Under the pieces are notes generated by a model. That model did not search any database. It was not told where the DNA came from and was given only the letters and a program-made list of their open reading frames with translations. This document shows positions 17,203 through 26,407 of a stretch of DNA of 64,000 bases, one piece after another. Position 1 is the first letter of the stretch; every line of letters starts with the position of its first letter. Source of the DNA: Sphingomonas sp. PP-CE-3A-406 (GTDB taxonomy: Bacteria > Pseudomonadota > Alphaproteobacteria > Sphingomonadales > Sphingomonadaceae). The DNA is taken from the NCBI RefSeq assembly GCF_003688625.1, contig NZ_RCWY01000001.1:124001-188000 (forward strand). The letters are read 5' to 3'. The position numbers and the translations under genes are program-made.

Positions 17203-18087
17203 GTGAAACGGAAAAGGCGGCATCTGGTCTCACTCCCGGTCCTGCTGGCCTGTCTGGGCGGCTGCACGGCGCTGTCGCACGGGTTCCTCAATCCGCAGGG
17301 GCCTGTCGCCGGGCACGAGCGCGACCTTTTCTTCACCGTGTCGATCGTGCTGCTGTTCGTCGCGGGGCCGGTGCTGCTGCTGACGCCGCTGTTCGCGTGG
17401 CATTATCGGCTGTCCAATCGTAGCGATGCGTACCGCCCGAAGTGGAATTTCTCGTGGTGGGTCGAGGCGCTGATATGGATTCCGCCAGCGGGGATCGTCA
17501 TCGGCCTTGCGGTACTGTTGTGGCACTGGACGCAGATCGACGATCCGTATCGGCGGTTGCCGGGCGCGGCGCCGGTCGAGGTGCAGGCGATCGCGCTCGA
17601 TTGGAAATGGGTGTTCGTCTATCCCGACCTCGGCGTCGCGTCGGTCGATCGGCTGACCATTCCCGCCGGGCGCCCGGTCCATATCAAGCTGACCAGCGGC
17701 ACGGTGATGCAGTCGATGCTGATCCCGCAACTCGCCGGGCAGATCTATACGATGGGCGGCATGACGACCGAGCTGAACATCCAGGCGCACCGGCCGGGAC
17801 GGTTCCGCGGCGAGAACACGCAGTATAACGGCGCCGGCTTCCAGCATCAGAAGTTCGACGTCGTTGCGGTGTCGCCGGCGGAATACGATCGCTGGGCGGC
17901 GGCTGCACGTCGTGGCAAACGCACACTGGATGCGCAGACGTGGCGGCGGCTGTCCGCGCGGTCGATCATCACGCACCCCGTCGAGTTCGCCCACGTCACG
18001 CCGAACCTGTTCGACCACGTTGTCGCCGCGACCGGCGGCATGACCCATGCTCCCGCGCCCCATTCTTCTCCGAAAGCCGTTCGATGA
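17203..18087 (+). CDS. cyoA: Cytochrome bo-type quinol oxidase subunit II
   Basis: This is subunit II of a heme-copper terminal oxidase (294 residues). A lipoprotein signal peptide (KRKRRHLVSLPVLLACLGGC) is followed by two membrane helices and a periplasmic cupredoxin domain. The CuA ligand set (two Cys) is absent (TSGTVMQSMLIPQLAGQIYTM), so electrons come from quinol, not cytochrome c. The GTG at 17203 is chosen because GGAAGA lies just upstream and the lipoprotein signal follows directly; upstream in-frame ATGs at 17161 or 17149 would add a non-signal stretch. The gene ends in a 4-base ATGA overlap with cyoB. It heads the cyoABCD operon. Confidence 0.88.
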   Translation: MKRKRRHLVSLPVLLACLGGCTALSHGFLNPQGPVAGHERDLFFTVSIVLLFVAGPVLLLTPLFAWHYRLSNRSDAYRPKWNFSWWVEALIWIPPAGIVIGLAVLLWHWTQIDDPYRRLPGAAPVEVQAIALDWKWVFVYPDLGVASVDRLTIPAGRPVHIKLTSGTVMQSMLIPQLAGQIYTMGGMTTELNIQAHRPGRFRGENTQYNGAGFQHQKFDVVAVSPAEYDRWAAAARRGKRTLDAQTWRRLSARSIITHPVEFAHVTPNLFDHVVAATGGMTHAPAPHSSPKAVR

Positions 18088-20183
18088 CTGTTTCCGTTCC
18101 CCTCTGGCCCGCCGTGCTCGGCCGGTTCGGCTGGCAGGACCTGCCGTTCGTGCGCGCATGGGAGAACCCGACGATCAGCGAGATCATCGGTGCGTTCGCG
18201 GGTGCGCTGGTGGTCGTCGGCGCGATCGTCGTCGCGGCGCTGCTGACGCGCTATGGCAAGTGGCGGTATCTGTGGACCGAGTGGCTCACCAGCCTCGATC
18301 ACAAGAAGATCGGCATCATGTATATCGTCGTCGCGTTCGTGATGCTGTCGCGCGCGCTGGTCGAGGCGGTGCTGATGCGGATGCAGCAGGCGGTGGCGAT
18401 CGAGAACCCCGGCTTCCTGTCGCCCGATCATTTCGGCCAGCTGTTCTCGACGCATGGCTCGATCATGATCTTCTTCATGGCGATGCCGTTCCTGACGGGG
18501 ATGATCAACTATGTCCTGCCGCTCCAGATCGGCGCGCGCGACATGGCGTTTCCCTGGGCCAATTCGATCGCGTTGTGGCTGACGATCGGTGCGGCGGGGC
18601 TGATGATGGCGTCGCTGGTGGTCGGCGAATTCTCGACCGGCGGATGGAGTGGCTACCCGCCCTATACCGAGCGCGCGTTCAGCCCCGGCGTCGGCGTCGA
18701 CTATTGGATCTGGGCGGTGACATTGGGGTCGATCGGCTCGACGATGGCGGGGATCAACATCGCCTGCACCGTCTATAAGCTGCGCGCGCCGGGGATGCGG
18801 TTCATGCGGATGCAGATGTTTTCGTGGACCAGCCTGTGCACGTCGATCCTGATGATCTTCGCGATGCCGCCGCTGACCGTCGCGACGCTGCTGCTCGCGC
18901 TCGACCGCTATCTGGGGTTCCATTTCTTCACCAACGACCTCGGTGGCAACATGATGAACTACGCCAACATGTTCTGGCTGTTCGGTCATCCCGAGGTCTA
19001 CATCCTGATCCTGCCCGCATTCGGCGTGTATTCGGAGGTCGTCTCGACCTTCTCGACCAAAGACCTGTACGGCTACACCTCGCTGGTGATCGCGACGATG
19101 GCGATCGCGGTGCTGAGCTTCACCGTGTGGGTCCATCATTTCTTCACGATGGGGCAGTCAGCCAACGTCAATGCGGCGTTCGGGATCGCGACGATGACGA
19201 TCGGCGTGCCGACGGGCGTGAAGATCTACGACTGGATCTGGACGATGTTTCGCGGCGAGGTGCGCTTCACCGTGCCGATGCTCTACGCGCTCGCGTTCAT
19301 GATGACGTTCGTGCTGGGCGGCTTCACCGGCATCATCCTGGCGATGCCGCCGCTCGATTACCTCGTCCACAACACGTTGTTCCTGGTCGCGCATTTCCAC
19401 AACATGCTGATCCCGGGGCTGCTCTACGGGATGCTCGCGGGCTATCATTACTGGTTCCCCAAGGCGTTCGGGTTCCGCCTCGACGAGCGTTGGGGCCGGA
19501 TCGCGTTCACCTGCTGGGTGGTCGGCTTCTACCTCGCCTTCTTCCCGCTGTACGTGCTCGGCGCGAGCGGGATGGCGCGGCGGACGCAGGCGATCTTCGA
19601 ACCGTCGTTCCGGCCGTGGCTGTACGTCGCCGGCGTCGGCGCGTTCGTCCTGCTGGCGGCGCTGACGTCGCTCGGCATCCAGTTGTGGGTGAGCATCCGC
19701 GACCGTGCCAAGACGCAGGTCGAGGCGGGCGACCCATGGGATGGCCGTGGACTCGAATGGTCGGTCAGCGCACCGCCGCCCGAGTATAATTTTGCGGTCC
19801 TGCCGCTGATCGACGGCCGCAACCCGTTCTACGATCACAAGCATGACGAGGGCCAACCGGACCCGTACGCCTCACCAGCGTCTTACGAGGACATCGTCGT
19901 GCCGAAGGGCAGCGCGACCAGCGTCGTGATCGGGCTCGCCGCCGCAGTCGCCGCGTTCGGACTGATCTGGGAGATCTGGGGGCTGACCATCGTCGCTCTC
20001 CAGGTGATCGTCGCGGCGGTCGTGCTGCGCAGCTTCGGTCGCGACCAGCATCGGACCATTCCCGCCGCCGAAGTCGCGCGCGAGCATGAGGCCTGGCTCA
20101 CGCGCGTCCGGGCCTCGCCCGCGATCCCGCGCCAGCTGGAGACCGCGGCAGTCAATCGTGGCCTTGCGGAGATCGTGGCGTGA
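18084..20183 (+). CDS. cyoB: Cytochrome bo-type quinol oxidase subunit I
   Basis: This is the catalytic heme-copper subunit (699 residues) that reduces O2 to water and pumps protons. About 14-15 membrane helices are visible. Key ligands include FSTHGSIMIFF (heme His), WLFGHPEVYILILPAFG (CuB His and the cross-linked Tyr), VWVHHFFTMG (two CuB His) and VAHFHNMLIPG (both heme His). The ATG at 18084 overlaps the stop of cyoA. The gene ends with a GTGA overlap to cyoC, so all four subunits are translationally coupled. Confidence 0.95.
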   Translation: MTVSVPLWPAVLGRFGWQDLPFVRAWENPTISEIIGAFAGALVVVGAIVVAALLTRYGKWRYLWTEWLTSLDHKKIGIMYIVVAFVMLSRALVEAVLMRMQQAVAIENPGFLSPDHFGQLFSTHGSIMIFFMAMPFLTGMINYVLPLQIGARDMAFPWANSIALWLTIGAAGLMMASLVVGEFSTGGWSGYPPYTERAFSPGVGVDYWIWAVTLGSIGSTMAGINIACTVYKLRAPGMRFMRMQMFSWTSLCTSILMIFAMPPLTVATLLLALDRYLGFHFFTNDLGGNMMNYANMFWLFGHPEVYILILPAFGVYSEVVSTFSTKDLYGYTSLVIATMAIAVLSFTVWVHHFFTMGQSANVNAAFGIATMTIGVPTGVKIYDWIWTMFRGEVRFTVPMLYALAFMMTFVLGGFTGIILAMPPLDYLVHNTLFLVAHFHNMLIPGLLYGMLAGYHYWFPKAFGFRLDERWGRIAFTCWVVGFYLAFFPLYVLGASGMARRTQAIFEPSFRPWLYVAGVGAFVLLAALTSLGIQLWVSIRDRAKTQVEAGDPWDGRGLEWSVSAPPPEYNFAVLPLIDGRNPFYDHKHDEGQPDPYASPASYEDIVVPKGSATSVVIGLAAAVAAFGLIWEIWGLTIVALQVIVAAVVLRSFGRDQHRTIPAAEVAREHEAWLTRVRASPAIPRQLETAAVNRGLAEIVA

Positions 20184-20806
20184 GCGAACCAGAACTGGCG
20201 CATGCCGGTCTCAACCTCGGCGACACCGGCGCGCTGACGCAGGACCAGACGGAGAACGCGATCTTCGGCTTCTGGATATTCCTGATGAGCGACGCGGTGA
20301 TCTTCGCGCTGCTGTTCGCGACCTACGGCACGATGATCGCCAGCACCGTCGGCGGTCCGACGCCCGCCTCCGAGTTCAAGCTGTTGCCCGCGTTCGTCGA
20401 GACGCTGCTGTTGCTGACAAGCAGCGCGACGTTCGGCCGCGCGACGATCGCGATGAAGTACGACGAACCGCGCCGCGTGCTGTTCGGCTGGCTCGGTGCG
20501 ACGCTGGGTCTCGGCCTCGTCTTCCTCGCGCTCGAGGCGAACGACTTCGCGACGATGTTCGCCCGCGGCGCCTATCCGATGCGCAGCGGCTTCCTGTCGT
20601 CGTTCTTCGCGCTGGTCGGGCTGCACGGACTCCACGTCGCGGTCGCGTGCTTCTGGCTGGTTGTGATGGTCGCCCAGGTGTGGGCCTACGGCCTCGATGC
20701 GCGCGCGAGGATCAACCTGTTGCGGCTGGGGCTGTTCTGGCACTTGCTCGACATCGTCTGGATCGCGATCTTCTCGGTCGTCTACCTGCAAGGGAACATC
20801 GGATGA
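20180..20806 (+). CDS. cyoC: Cytochrome bo-type quinol oxidase subunit III
   Basis: This 208-residue integral membrane subunit has five helices. It begins with the family pattern TENAIFGFWIFLMSDAVIFALLF and contains FFALVGLHGLHVAVACFWL and LFWHLLDIVWIAIFSVVYL. It stabilises subunit I and is needed for sustained turnover. The start is a GTG that overlaps the cyoB stop by four bases. The final bases overlap cyoD (ATGA). Confidence 0.93.
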   Translation: MSEPELAHAGLNLGDTGALTQDQTENAIFGFWIFLMSDAVIFALLFATYGTMIASTVGGPTPASEFKLLPAFVETLLLLTSSATFGRATIAMKYDEPRRVLFGWLGATLGLGLVFLALEANDFATMFARGAYPMRSGFLSSFFALVGLHGLHVAVACFWLVVMVAQVWAYGLDARARINLLRLGLFWHLLDIVWIAIFSVVYLQGNIG

Positions 20807-21108
20807 GCGACCGGACCCGCGAACTGCGCACCTATGCGGTAGGCTACGGCCTGTCGCTCGTGCTGACCGTGGCCGCGTTCGCGATAGTCCGTTGGCCATC
20901 GTTCGGCGCGCGCGCGATCTTCGGCACCGTGCTGGCGCTTGGCCTCGTGCAGATGGCGGTGCAGTTCCGCTGCTTCCTCCACATCAGTCTCAAGCGCTCG
21001 TCGCGCCACGACCTGCAACTGATCCTCTTCTCCGCGCTCATCATCGCGCTGATGGTATCGGGTACGTTGGTGATCCTGTTCAACCTGCGCGGGCGGATGA
21101 TGGAGTAA
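20803..21108 (+). CDS. cyoD: Cytochrome bo-type quinol oxidase subunit IV
   Basis: This 101-residue subunit has three membrane helices (YGLSLVLTVAAFAIV, IFGTVLALGLVQMAVQF, LILFSALIIALMVSGTLVIL) and the conserved FRCFLHI between helices. It assists CuB incorporation into subunit I in related oxidases. It overlaps cyoC by four bases and is the last gene of the operon. No cyoE (heme O synthase) follows, so that function must be encoded elsewhere. Confidence 0.9.
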   Translation: MSDRTRELRTYAVGYGLSLVLTVAAFAIVRWPSFGARAIFGTVLALGLVQMAVQFRCFLHISLKRSSRHDLQLILFSALIIALMVSGTLVILFNLRGRMME

Positions 21109-21168
21109 GCGCATCACCGGCCCGACCGCATCACGATCACGCTATGTCATGAGTGAATAGCGCCGACC

Positions 21169-22356
21169 TCACCCATGCGCGCCGAAGCGGCGGCAGTGTT
21201 CGAGATAGCCAACTTCATGTGCTCCGGCCATCGCGACGATGGCTTGCCATAGCCAAGACGGTGCATCGAGTTTCTCGTCGCGGGCGGTCAGTGTGTCGCG
21301 CCATGCCAATCTCGCGTCGTCGCTGAGTTGTCGGGCGTGCGCCTGACCCACGACGAACGACAGATACGACGCGGCGGCGACCGCTTCCTTGCGACTGAAT
21401 TGTTCGACCTCGATCTTGAGGTCCTGCGGCGCCAGTTCGCGCAGGAAGACAGGCTTGCCCATCAGGTGCGCCGCGACCATTCGCTGGCCTAGGTTCGGCG
21501 ACAGCGCGTTGGCCCCTGCGAGCACGCGCTCGCCCGCGTCGCGCGGCATCGTCGTCTCATCCGTTACCGGTACGACGGAGGCCACGGCCTCCTTGATATC
21601 GACCAGCGCCAGTCGTTCATCCTTTGCCTTGCCGTGCGAGATGCCGATCAGCACCGCGAAACGAAGGTGCCCGAGCGAACTGCACCCCTTCCGCCAATAG
21701 GCGGCGTCGACCACCCGAAGTTTCCCGTCGCCGACAACACCGGCCAGCTCCATGCATCGCGCGCGAACCGAATCCTCGCCAAACAGCGCGACGATCTCGC
21801 TCTTTTCCGCGCGCGAAAGCTTCCAGAAGCGTTTGTTGTGCGGAATGTTAGGCTCGACGTCCTCGAGACGGTCCTTCGCGAGATGGCGCCACCGTCTACC
21901 GATCGCCTCGCGCCTTACCGACCGGACGACGTCGGGTTCGCGCGGATCGTCTTCGATGGTCGGGGTCAGCGCCCGGCAATACCCGTCGACCATCGCCTCG
22001 ATCATCCGTGCGGTGGTGACGCCCGGCAGATCCGAACTGCGTGCCGCGGTTTCGAGCGACAGGCCAAGCCGGATGAGGTCGTAGGCGGGATTGGCGATGA
22101 CGGTCTGGTCCAGATCGCGTATCTGGATGTCGACGCGATGATCGGCATCGGCCACCGGCCCGAGATTGCCAAGATGACAGTCGCCGCAAATCCAGACTGC
22201 CGGACCTTCCGGAATGCCGGCGGCGACGGGCGATTCTTCAAGCCATTGATAGAACTGCGCCGTGTTTCCGCGGACATAGGCGTGGACCGACCGTGCCATC
22301 TTGAGGGCGCGGGTTCGTTCGAGCACGGCCGAGCGTTCGTCGGGAGCCACGGCCAT
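21169..22356 (-). CDS. DUF2252 family protein (kinase-like fold)
   Basis: This 395-residue protein matches DUF2252. It has RGNTAQFYQWL near the N-terminus, WICGDCHLGNLGPV and QIRDLDQTVIANPAYDLIRL, which recall the catalytic HxDxxxxN and metal-binding Asp patterns of aminoglycoside-phosphotransferase-like kinases. The C-terminal AYWRKGCSSLGHLRF and VVGQAHARQ are family hallmarks. Its substrate is unknown. It converges on cyoD and is the first gene of a run of stress-type genes. The ATG at 22356 has no strong ribosome site, so the start may be off by some residues. Confidence 0.8.
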   Translation of the reverse strand: MAVAPDERSAVLERTRALKMARSVHAYVRGNTAQFYQWLEESPVAAGIPEGPAVWICGDCHLGNLGPVADADHRVDIQIRDLDQTVIANPAYDLIRLGLSLETAARSSDLPGVTTARMIEAMVDGYCRALTPTIEDDPREPDVVRSVRREAIGRRWRHLAKDRLEDVEPNIPHNKRFWKLSRAEKSEIVALFGEDSVRARCMELAGVVGDGKLRVVDAAYWRKGCSSLGHLRFAVLIGISHGKAKDERLALVDIKEAVASVVPVTDETTMPRDAGERVLAGANALSPNLGQRMVAAHLMGKPVFLRELAPQDLKIEVEQFSRKEAVAAASYLSFVVGQAHARQLSDDARLAWRDTLTARDEKLDAPSWLWQAIVAMAGAHEVGYLEHCRRFGAHG

Positions 22357-22542
22357 GAGTTCGCTTTCTAGAGAGTAACGAGGGATCGGCGCCTGCCTCC
22401 CCGGCGGTCATCGTGACTACGAAGACTGGGGTCAGGCAACCGCCGAATTGGCAGGGTGATGAGAAGTGACGGTCAGCCACCGTCCTGGCTGGCCGTCGCC
22501 GATAGCAATTCATCGCCCGGCATCGCAACACCCATCTGCACG

Positions 22543-22821
22543 TTACAGATCGGCGCTCTTAACCGCGGCTATCTCCGTGTTCGAAAGGCCTGGGGTTTCT
22601 TCCCGGAGAAACCGTAAAAGCTCGCTGATGTCCCGGGGGCCGAACTTGAGGTCGATGTCATCCATCTGGATGATGACCGATTTTTGCTCGTCCGCGGAAA
22701 GATCGGCGACAATATCCACGCACTCTTCCAGCGTTCCTTGTCCGACCGATTCTGACGTCGCATCGCCGGATGGTTCCGCGGCATAGATCGTAGCCGGTTC
22801 GCTCAAAGGGTAGGTCGTCAT
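22543..22821 (-). CDS. Small acidic protein of unknown function
   Basis: This small acidic protein (about 92 residues) has no recognised domain. Its pattern is LEECVDIVADLSADEQKSVI then KFGPRDISELLRFLREETPG, mostly amphipathic helix. The ATG at 22821 is chosen because GGAAG lies about ten bases upstream; an ATG at 22836 would add five residues. It sits between the DUF2252 and YciE-like genes on the same strand and probably belongs to the same stress group. No function can be given. Confidence 0.55.
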   Translation of the reverse strand: MTTYPLSEPATIYAAEPSGDATSESVGQGTLEECVDIVADLSADEQKSVIIQMDDIDLKFGPRDISELLRFLREETPGLSNTEIAAVKSADL

Positions 22822-22858
22822 CGTCGTCGCTTCCATCGTCTACGTGGACCGGGTCGTG

Positions 22859-22883
22859 GCCCGCCGGATTGGTGCCGGCGGGC
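22859..22883 (-). terminator. Strong hairpin after the YciE-like gene
   Basis: Nine-base arms GCCCGCCGG and CCGGCGGGC flank a 7-base loop, eight bases after the stop of the YciE-like gene. No T-run follows on the minus strand, so it may act as an RNA-stabilising or pausing hairpin more than as an intrinsic terminator. Confidence 0.5.
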
Positions 22884-22890
22884 GATCATC

Positions 22891-23394
22891 TCATTCGTCT
22901 TCGGCGTCGACGTTGACGGTCGTCTCGGCGAGCTTCGTCATATATTCGTCGCCACCGTAGATGTCCTTGGTGGCCGCGCTGAGCTTCTTGTGGTCGTCCT
23001 TGAGCCCCAGCGCCTTGGCGTACGCCGTCGCGGTGCCGAACCCGGCGATCCCGTAATGCGTCATCCGCTGATACTGCGCGATGATCATCACATCGAGCAG
23101 CGGACCCTTCTCGGGACCTTCCTCGAGAACATGCTTGGTGGCTTCGGCGACGAGGCCTTCCATGCCCTTGCAATGTTCCTTCGAGACCTTCTCGTCGTTC
23201 GACGCGATCAGGTCCTTGAGCAGGTCGGTATGCGTCTCGATATCCGCTTGCGACTTGGTCAGCATATCCTTCAGCGACGCATCGCTCGCCTTCGACGTGA
23301 TCTTCTTCAGGACCTTCTTCATCTGGTCGTTCGCGGACCACAGGTCCTTCAATTCGTCGGTGTAGATTTCCTGGAGATCTTCGGGTGCAGACAT
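22891..23394 (-). CDS. YciE/YciF family ferritin-like protein (DUF892)
   Basis: This 167-residue four-helix-bundle protein has the family start EDLQEIYTDELKDLWSANDQM and the conserved QRMTHYGIAGFGTATAYAKALG. Glu and His residues along the helices are candidate di-iron ligands. The family is induced by osmotic, oxidative or starvation stress in enterobacteria; the exact activity is not established. A good ribosome site (AAGGA) precedes the ATG. Its neighbours on the same strand are a Gly-rich protein and an alcohol dehydrogenase. Confidence 0.87.
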   Translation of the reverse strand: MSAPEDLQEIYTDELKDLWSANDQMKKVLKKITSKASDASLKDMLTKSQADIETHTDLLKDLIASNDEKVSKEHCKGMEGLVAEATKHVLEEGPEKGPLLDVMIIAQYQRMTHYGIAGFGTATAYAKALGLKDDHKKLSAATKDIYGGDEYMTKLAETTVNVDAEDE

Positions 23395-23477
23395 GGGATC
23401 ATCCTTGTGGGCTCACCGGCGGAATGCGCGGCGACTGGTTTTGAAACTTAGGAAATGCGGATCGAAGCGTGGCGACC

Positions 23478-23936
23478 TCAGCCGGCGCCGGGCTGCTTCT
23501 GCTCGTCCTCGTAGTCGGCATCGGTCCCAATCTTGCCGTTGGCCTCGGCTTCGGCGACGCCCGATGTCTCGACGACCTCGATCGTGCGTTCTTCGGCAGC
23601 GATCGCATGCGGCTCGCGGTCCGCATCCGGGTCGGCAGCGATCGTCGTACCGCCACCGCCACCCGAGCCAGCAACGCCGTTCGCCGCGCTGCCACCGTCT
23701 TCGCCGGCCTGACCACCGCCGTGATAGGCGATGTCGGTCTGGCCGCCATGCGCCATGAAACCGGTGTTCGTCTCGGTCTTGCCGGCGTGCGGGTTGGGAT
23801 AGGACCCACCACCGCTTTCGCCGCCTTCGCTGCGGCCGTGAACGTCATCGTTGCCGCGCGGCGAGTCCGAGACGCCGTCGGGTGCGCCCTTGCTCGCAGA
23901 GTTGCCGGGAACGGGGGTATGAACCTTGTCACTCAT
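23478..23936 (-). CDS. Gly/Asp/Glu-rich, predicted disordered protein
   Basis: This 152-residue protein is hydrophilic and poor in hydrophobic residues, with runs such as EGGESGGGSYPNPHAGK and VAGSGGGGGTT and an acidic tail. It is probably intrinsically disordered and resembles small stress-associated proteins found beside YciE genes, though I recognise no named family. The start MSDKVHTPVPG at 23936 is chosen because AGAAGGACA lies just upstream; a longer frame to 23966 is less likely. The C-terminal ends in EDEQKQPGAG. Confidence 0.6.
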   Translation of the reverse strand: MSDKVHTPVPGNSASKGAPDGVSDSPRGNDDVHGRSEGGESGGGSYPNPHAGKTETNTGFMAHGGQTDIAYHGGGQAGEDGGSAANGVAGSGGGGGTTIAADPDADREPHAIAAEERTIEVVETSGVAEAEANGKIGTDADYEDEQKQPGAG

Positions 23937-23972
23937 CGGTATGTCCTTCTGAATGTAGCGGATCAAAACGAA

Positions 23973-24009
23973 CCGAGCCGGTCCGCTCGACGGGAGCGAG
24001 CCGGCTCGG
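23973..24009 (-). terminator. Intrinsic terminator of the alcohol dehydrogenase gene
   Basis: Outer arms CCGAGCCGG and CCGGCTCGG (9 bp) enclose inner arms CGCTC and GAGCG. On the minus strand the hairpin is followed by TTCGTTTTG. It lies just after the dehydrogenase stop at 24017 and before the Gly-rich gene, which therefore probably has its own promoter or depends on read-through. Confidence 0.65.
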
Positions 24010-24016
24010 GACGGGG

Positions 24017-25189
24017 TTACGGCCGGAGCACGACCTTGATGACGCCGTCCTGCTTGTCGCGGAACTTCTGGTACATCTCGGGCGCGTCCTCGAGGCTCGC
24101 CGGGTGCGTCACGACGAAGCTCGGGTCGATATCGCCCGCCTCGATCCGCGCGAGCAGCGGCTTGGTATAGGCCTGGACGTGCGTCTGGCCGGTCTTGATC
24201 GTCAGCCCCTTGTTCATCATCGCGCCGATCGGGATCTTGTCGCCCATCCCGACATAGACGCCGGGGATCGACACCGTGCCGCCCATCCGACAGCTCATGA
24301 TCGCCTCGCGCAGCACATGCACGCGGTCGGTGGCGAGGAACGTAGCCGCCTTCACCTTGTCGATCACCGCATCCATTGCGCCATGCCCCGAAGCCTCTGC
24401 GCCGACCGCGTCGATGCAGCTGTCGGGACCGCGGCCCTTGGTACGGAACTGCAACTCGTCATAGACGCTGTCGACCTCGGCGAAGTTGATCGTCTCCGCG
24501 CCGCCGGCCTCGGCCATCGCTAGACGCTCGGGGACCTCGTCGATCGCGATCACGCGGCCCGCGCCCAGCATCAGCGCCGAGCGGATCGCGAACTGGCCGA
24601 CCGGGCCGCAGCCCCAGATCGCGACGGTGTCGCCCGGCTCGATCTGCGCATTCTCGGCGGCCATGTAGCCGGTCGGGAAGATGTCGGAGAGGAACAGCGC
24701 CTGCTCGTCGGTGACGCTGTCGGGCACCTTGATCGGACCGATATCCGCCATCGGCACGCGCAGATACTCGGCTTGGCCACCGCAATAGCCGCCCAACATG
24801 TGGCTGAACCCGAACAGGCCGGCGGGCGAATGGCCCATCGCCTTGATCGCCATCTCGGCGTTCGGATTGGTCCGCTCGCACGCCGAGAACAGTCCCTTGC
24901 GACAGAAGAAGCAATCGCCGCAGCTGATCGTGAACGGCACGACGACGCGGTCGCCGATCTTCAGGTTGGTGACTTCCGAGCCGAGCGCGACGACGACGCC
25001 CATGTTCTCGTGCCCGAGAATGTCGCCGGCCTGCATCGTCGGCTGGTAGCCGTCGAGCAGATGAAGATCGGATCCGCAGATCGCGCAGGCCGTGACCTTG
25101 ATGATCGCGTCGCGCGGATGCTTGATCTCGGGATCTGCAACAGTATCGACGCGTACGTCGCCTTTTCCATGCCAAACCAGTGCGCGCAT
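24017..25189 (-). CDS. Zinc-dependent alcohol dehydrogenase (formaldehyde-dehydrogenase-like MDR)
   Basis: This 390-residue medium-chain dehydrogenase has catalytic-zinc residues in CAICGSDLH and GHENMG. The structural-zinc Cys cluster is [15 protein letters not shown]. The NAD-binding fold has [11 protein letters not shown] and a following IDEVPERL whose acidic residue favours NAD. Length and the inserted [26 protein letters not shown] resemble the glutathione-independent formaldehyde dehydrogenase group. It probably oxidises small alcohols or aldehydes in the cytoplasm. It ends in a clear terminator. Confidence 0.88.
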   Translation of the reverse strand: MRALVWHGKGDVRVDTVADPEIKHPRDAIIKVTACAICGSDLHLLDGYQPTMQAGDILGHENMGVVVALGSEVTNLKIGDRVVVPFTISCGDCFFCRKGLFSACERTNPNAEMAIKAMGHSPAGLFGFSHMLGGYCGGQAEYLRVPMADIGPIKVPDSVTDEQALFLSDIFPTGYMAAENAQIEPGDTVAIWGCGPVGQFAIRSALMLGAGRVIAIDEVPERLAMAEAGGAETINFAEVDSVYDELQFRTKGRGPDSCIDAVGAEASGHGAMDAVIDKVKAATFLATDRVHVLREAIMSCRMGGTVSIPGVYVGMGDKIPIGAMMNKGLTIKTGQTHVQAYTKPLLARIEAGDIDPSFVVTHPASLEDAPEMYQKFRDKQDGVIKVVLRP

Positions 25190-25736
25190 CAGAAAGTCTC
25201 CGTGATAGAATTACAGTATTTCTCTCACGCACGACATGGCATCTCGTCAGACATGACTCGGCGTTGGCGCAAATGCCGCCCGATCATCATCAACACTATG
25301 CACTATCGCCACTAAGGTCCGGCCTCCACGCATATGCGTCGTTGCCGTCAGCGTGAGCGTATCCTGGGGCGTATAGCGATCAACGTGGCGTCATCGTTCC
25401 TGCTTCACGCCAATATCCGCCATTTATATTTCATATTGATTGGTATCAGTATTGGTCCGCCTAAATCAAATTGTGCTGATAAGGCGAAAATCTCATACAT
25501 CGTAATGACTTGGCGAGCTTGATTGTTACGCGATGTCGTTGCGGCTGCGACATGGATGCTTTGGATCATCATCCTGATCGGAGATCGCATCGCCAAGTTC
25601 GCCGGAGCGTGGGTCAATTCGGAGCGCGAGCCGTTAGGACGCTATCGCACTCTGTCGAAGCCGTTCGACCGCCACCCCTGCAATCGGGCTGCGCCGTTCC
25701 GACGGGCGGGTGCACGAACCAGATTTGGGATGACCT
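25190..25736. other. Long divergent intergenic region
   Basis: This 547-base gap separates the minus-strand dehydrogenase from the plus-strand HAD gene. Its centre (about 25390-25510) is AT-rich compared with the surroundings and contains a direct repeat-like TATTGATTGGTATCAGTATTGG. I find no gene with family resemblance and no GGAAC-N16/17-CGTT general-stress promoter. Confidence 0.5.
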
Positions 25737-26402
25737 ATGCAAATCAAAGCCATTCTCTTCGATATCGACGGTACGCTGGTCGACACCAACGACATGCACG
25801 TCCTCGCCTGGGAGGAGGCGTTCGCGACCGTCGACGCGTCGTTCGACCGCCAGGTGATCCACGACCAGATCGGCAAGGGGACCGATATGCTCGTGCCGAC
25901 GCTGTTGCCTGATGCGGACGAGGATGAGCAGGAAAAGCTCGGCGACGCGCATGGTGCGATCTTCAAGGCGAAATACCTGGAGACCGCCAAGCCGTTCGCG
26001 CACGCGCACGACCTGCTGGTACACGCGCATGGCCTGGGGCAACGCGTCGTCCTGGCCTCGTCGGCCTCCGAGGCAGAACTCGACCATTACATAGACCTGC
26101 TGGACGCACGCGACCTGATCGCCGCGACGACGAGCAGCGACGACGTCGAGAAGACCAAGCCCGCACCCGACATTTTCGCGACCGCGCTCAAGAAGCTGTC
26201 GGGGATCGACCGCACCGAGGTGATCGTGGTCGGCGACACGCCTTATGACATCGAGGCGGCGGCCAAGTGCGGGATCGGCGCGGTCGCGGTCCGTTCGGGC
26301 AAGTTCAAGGACGAGCAACTGCACGCGGCAGGCGCGATCGCGATCTACGACGACGTTGCGGCCCTGCTCGCCGGCTATGCAACCTCGCCGCTGGGACGCT
26401 GA
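25737..26402 (+). CDS. HAD superfamily phosphatase (phosphoglycolate/beta-phosphoglucomutase-like)
   Basis: This 221-residue HAD hydrolase has motif I FDIDGTLVDTN (nucleophile Asp and acid Asp), motif II LASSASEAE, the Lys region in EKTKPAPD, and motif IV VVGDTPYDIEAA. A helical C1 cap lies between motifs I and II. It probably dephosphorylates a small cytoplasmic phosphate ester; the substrate is not visible. The SDR gene starts five bases after its stop, so they form an operon. Confidence 0.87.
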   Translation: MQIKAILFDIDGTLVDTNDMHVLAWEEAFATVDASFDRQVIHDQIGKGTDMLVPTLLPDADEDEQEKLGDAHGAIFKAKYLETAKPFAHAHDLLVHAHGLGQRVVLASSASEAELDHYIDLLDARDLIAATTSSDDVEKTKPAPDIFATALKKLSGIDRTEVIVVGDTPYDIEAAAKCGIGAVAVRSGKFKDEQLHAAGAIAIYDDVAALLAGYATSPLGR

Positions 26403-26407
26403 TCGAC

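Noticed and set aside
25334-25522. A 62-residue frame in the gap before the HAD gene
   Set aside because: It lies in AT-rich sequence with non-coding codon bias and has no ribosome site.
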